From: Clostridiales bacterium UBA5888
GTDB lineage: Bacteria > Bacillota > Clostridia > Oscillospirales > Oscillospiraceae
Direction of reading: 5' to 3'
Assembly: GCA_002431965.1 (NCBI GenBank)
Contig: DJEW01000025.1
Location: 6,798-19,817 of the forward strand
DNA: 13,020 nt
Under the pieces are notes generated by a model. It searched no databases and had not been told where the DNA came from. It saw only the letters and a list, made by a program, of their open reading frames with translations. How positions within the stretch are numbered: position 1 is the first letter of the stretch; each line of letters starts with the position of its first letter. Shown here piece by piece: positions 12,938 to 13,020 of the stretch. The translations under genes were made by a program, and so were the position numbers.

Positions 12938-13020
12938 AGCGTTCATCTCCTCTTCAGATATATAACTCATATTGTCAAAAAACAAAGCTTTAAAGCCGGA
13001 TAACTGAGCAGCGGGGGAGC
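12938..13020. other. Upstream region of the polymerase cassette, window edge
   Basis: This 83-nt stretch should hold the control region of the polymerase-YolD-repressor cassette, although part may be coding if an earlier start is used. It contains two overlapping palindromes, AAAGCTTT (12984-12991) and GCTTTAAAGC (12987-12996). A minus-strand TTGACA (complement of 12973-12978) has no matching -10 at 16-19 bp. No GAAC-N4-GTTC LexA-type box was found. Confidence 0.4.

Noticed and set aside
12950..12978. Minus-strand TTGACA (complement of 12973-12978) as the -35 of the polymerase promoter
   Set aside because: At spacings of 16-19 bp the downstream bases are GAAGAG, CTGAAG and similar, with no likeness to a -10 element.
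11660..13003. Plus-strand open frame of 447 codons opposite the Y-family polymerase
   Set aside because: It mirrors the polymerase gene, has low-information composition (Arg, His, Leu, Ala) and no family resemblance, whereas the minus-strand product has all polymerase motifs.
1..13020. CRISPR arrays, tRNA or rRNA genes, insertion sequences, attachment sites
   Set aside because: Reading both strands showed no regularly spaced repeats, cloverleaf-like sequence, rRNA segment, transposase or integrase gene; the translesion cassette resembles those on mobile elements but no element boundary is visible.

Overview
The window looks like chromosomal DNA from a GC-rich, endospore-forming or sporulation-derived member of the class Clostridia (probably Oscillospiraceae/Ruminococcaceae-like). 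The basis is the gene content: a sigma-H family factor, a SpoVB-like flippase, a YpsA/DUF1273 protein, a Gram-positive UvrX-type Y-family polymerase with a YolD-like partner, and lipoproteins with typical Gram-positive lipoboxes. Strong AGGAGG-type ribosome binding sites and sigma-A promoters with 17-bp spacers also fit. The genus cannot be fixed from this sequence alone.

Left part (1-2756), plus strand: the tail of a metal-binding solute-binding lipoprotein is followed by the ATPase and the permease of an ABC-3 (zinc/manganese, ZnuABC-like) importer. Two related small lipoproteins, tightly overlapping with the permease and with each other, close the run and share a YVGKTVK-CC-GIEF domain. 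A strong hairpin separates them from a minus-strand YpsA/DUF1273 (SLOG) gene.

Middle (2755-4299): the DUF1273 gene and a riboflavin transporter gene (ribU) are transcribed divergently from two near-consensus promoters that overlap in the same -35 bases. The ribU transcript begins with a complete FMN riboswitch followed by an intrinsic terminator, so flavin uptake is predicted to be shut off by FMN at the level of transcription termination.

Right part (4312-13020), all minus strand. An oligosaccharide flippase (SpoVB/MATE-like) lies behind a terminator that closes an aldo/keto reductase - ApbE flavinyltransferase - RecG operon. That operon has its own extended -10 promoter at 9879-9907. Upstream of it is a sigma-H-type sigma factor with a near-consensus promoter and a short leader hairpin. 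Furthest right is a compact three-gene cassette, joined by 4-nt ATGA overlaps: a UvrX-like Y-family DNA polymerase, a YolD-like protein and an HTH/S24-peptidase (LexA/UmuD-like) repressor. It reads as a self-regulated translesion-synthesis unit.

The most interesting items are the polymerase-YolD-HTH/S24 cassette, the paired CC-motif lipoproteins attached to a metal importer, and the divergent promoters sharing one -35 region. No mobile element, CRISPR array, tRNA or rRNA was seen.
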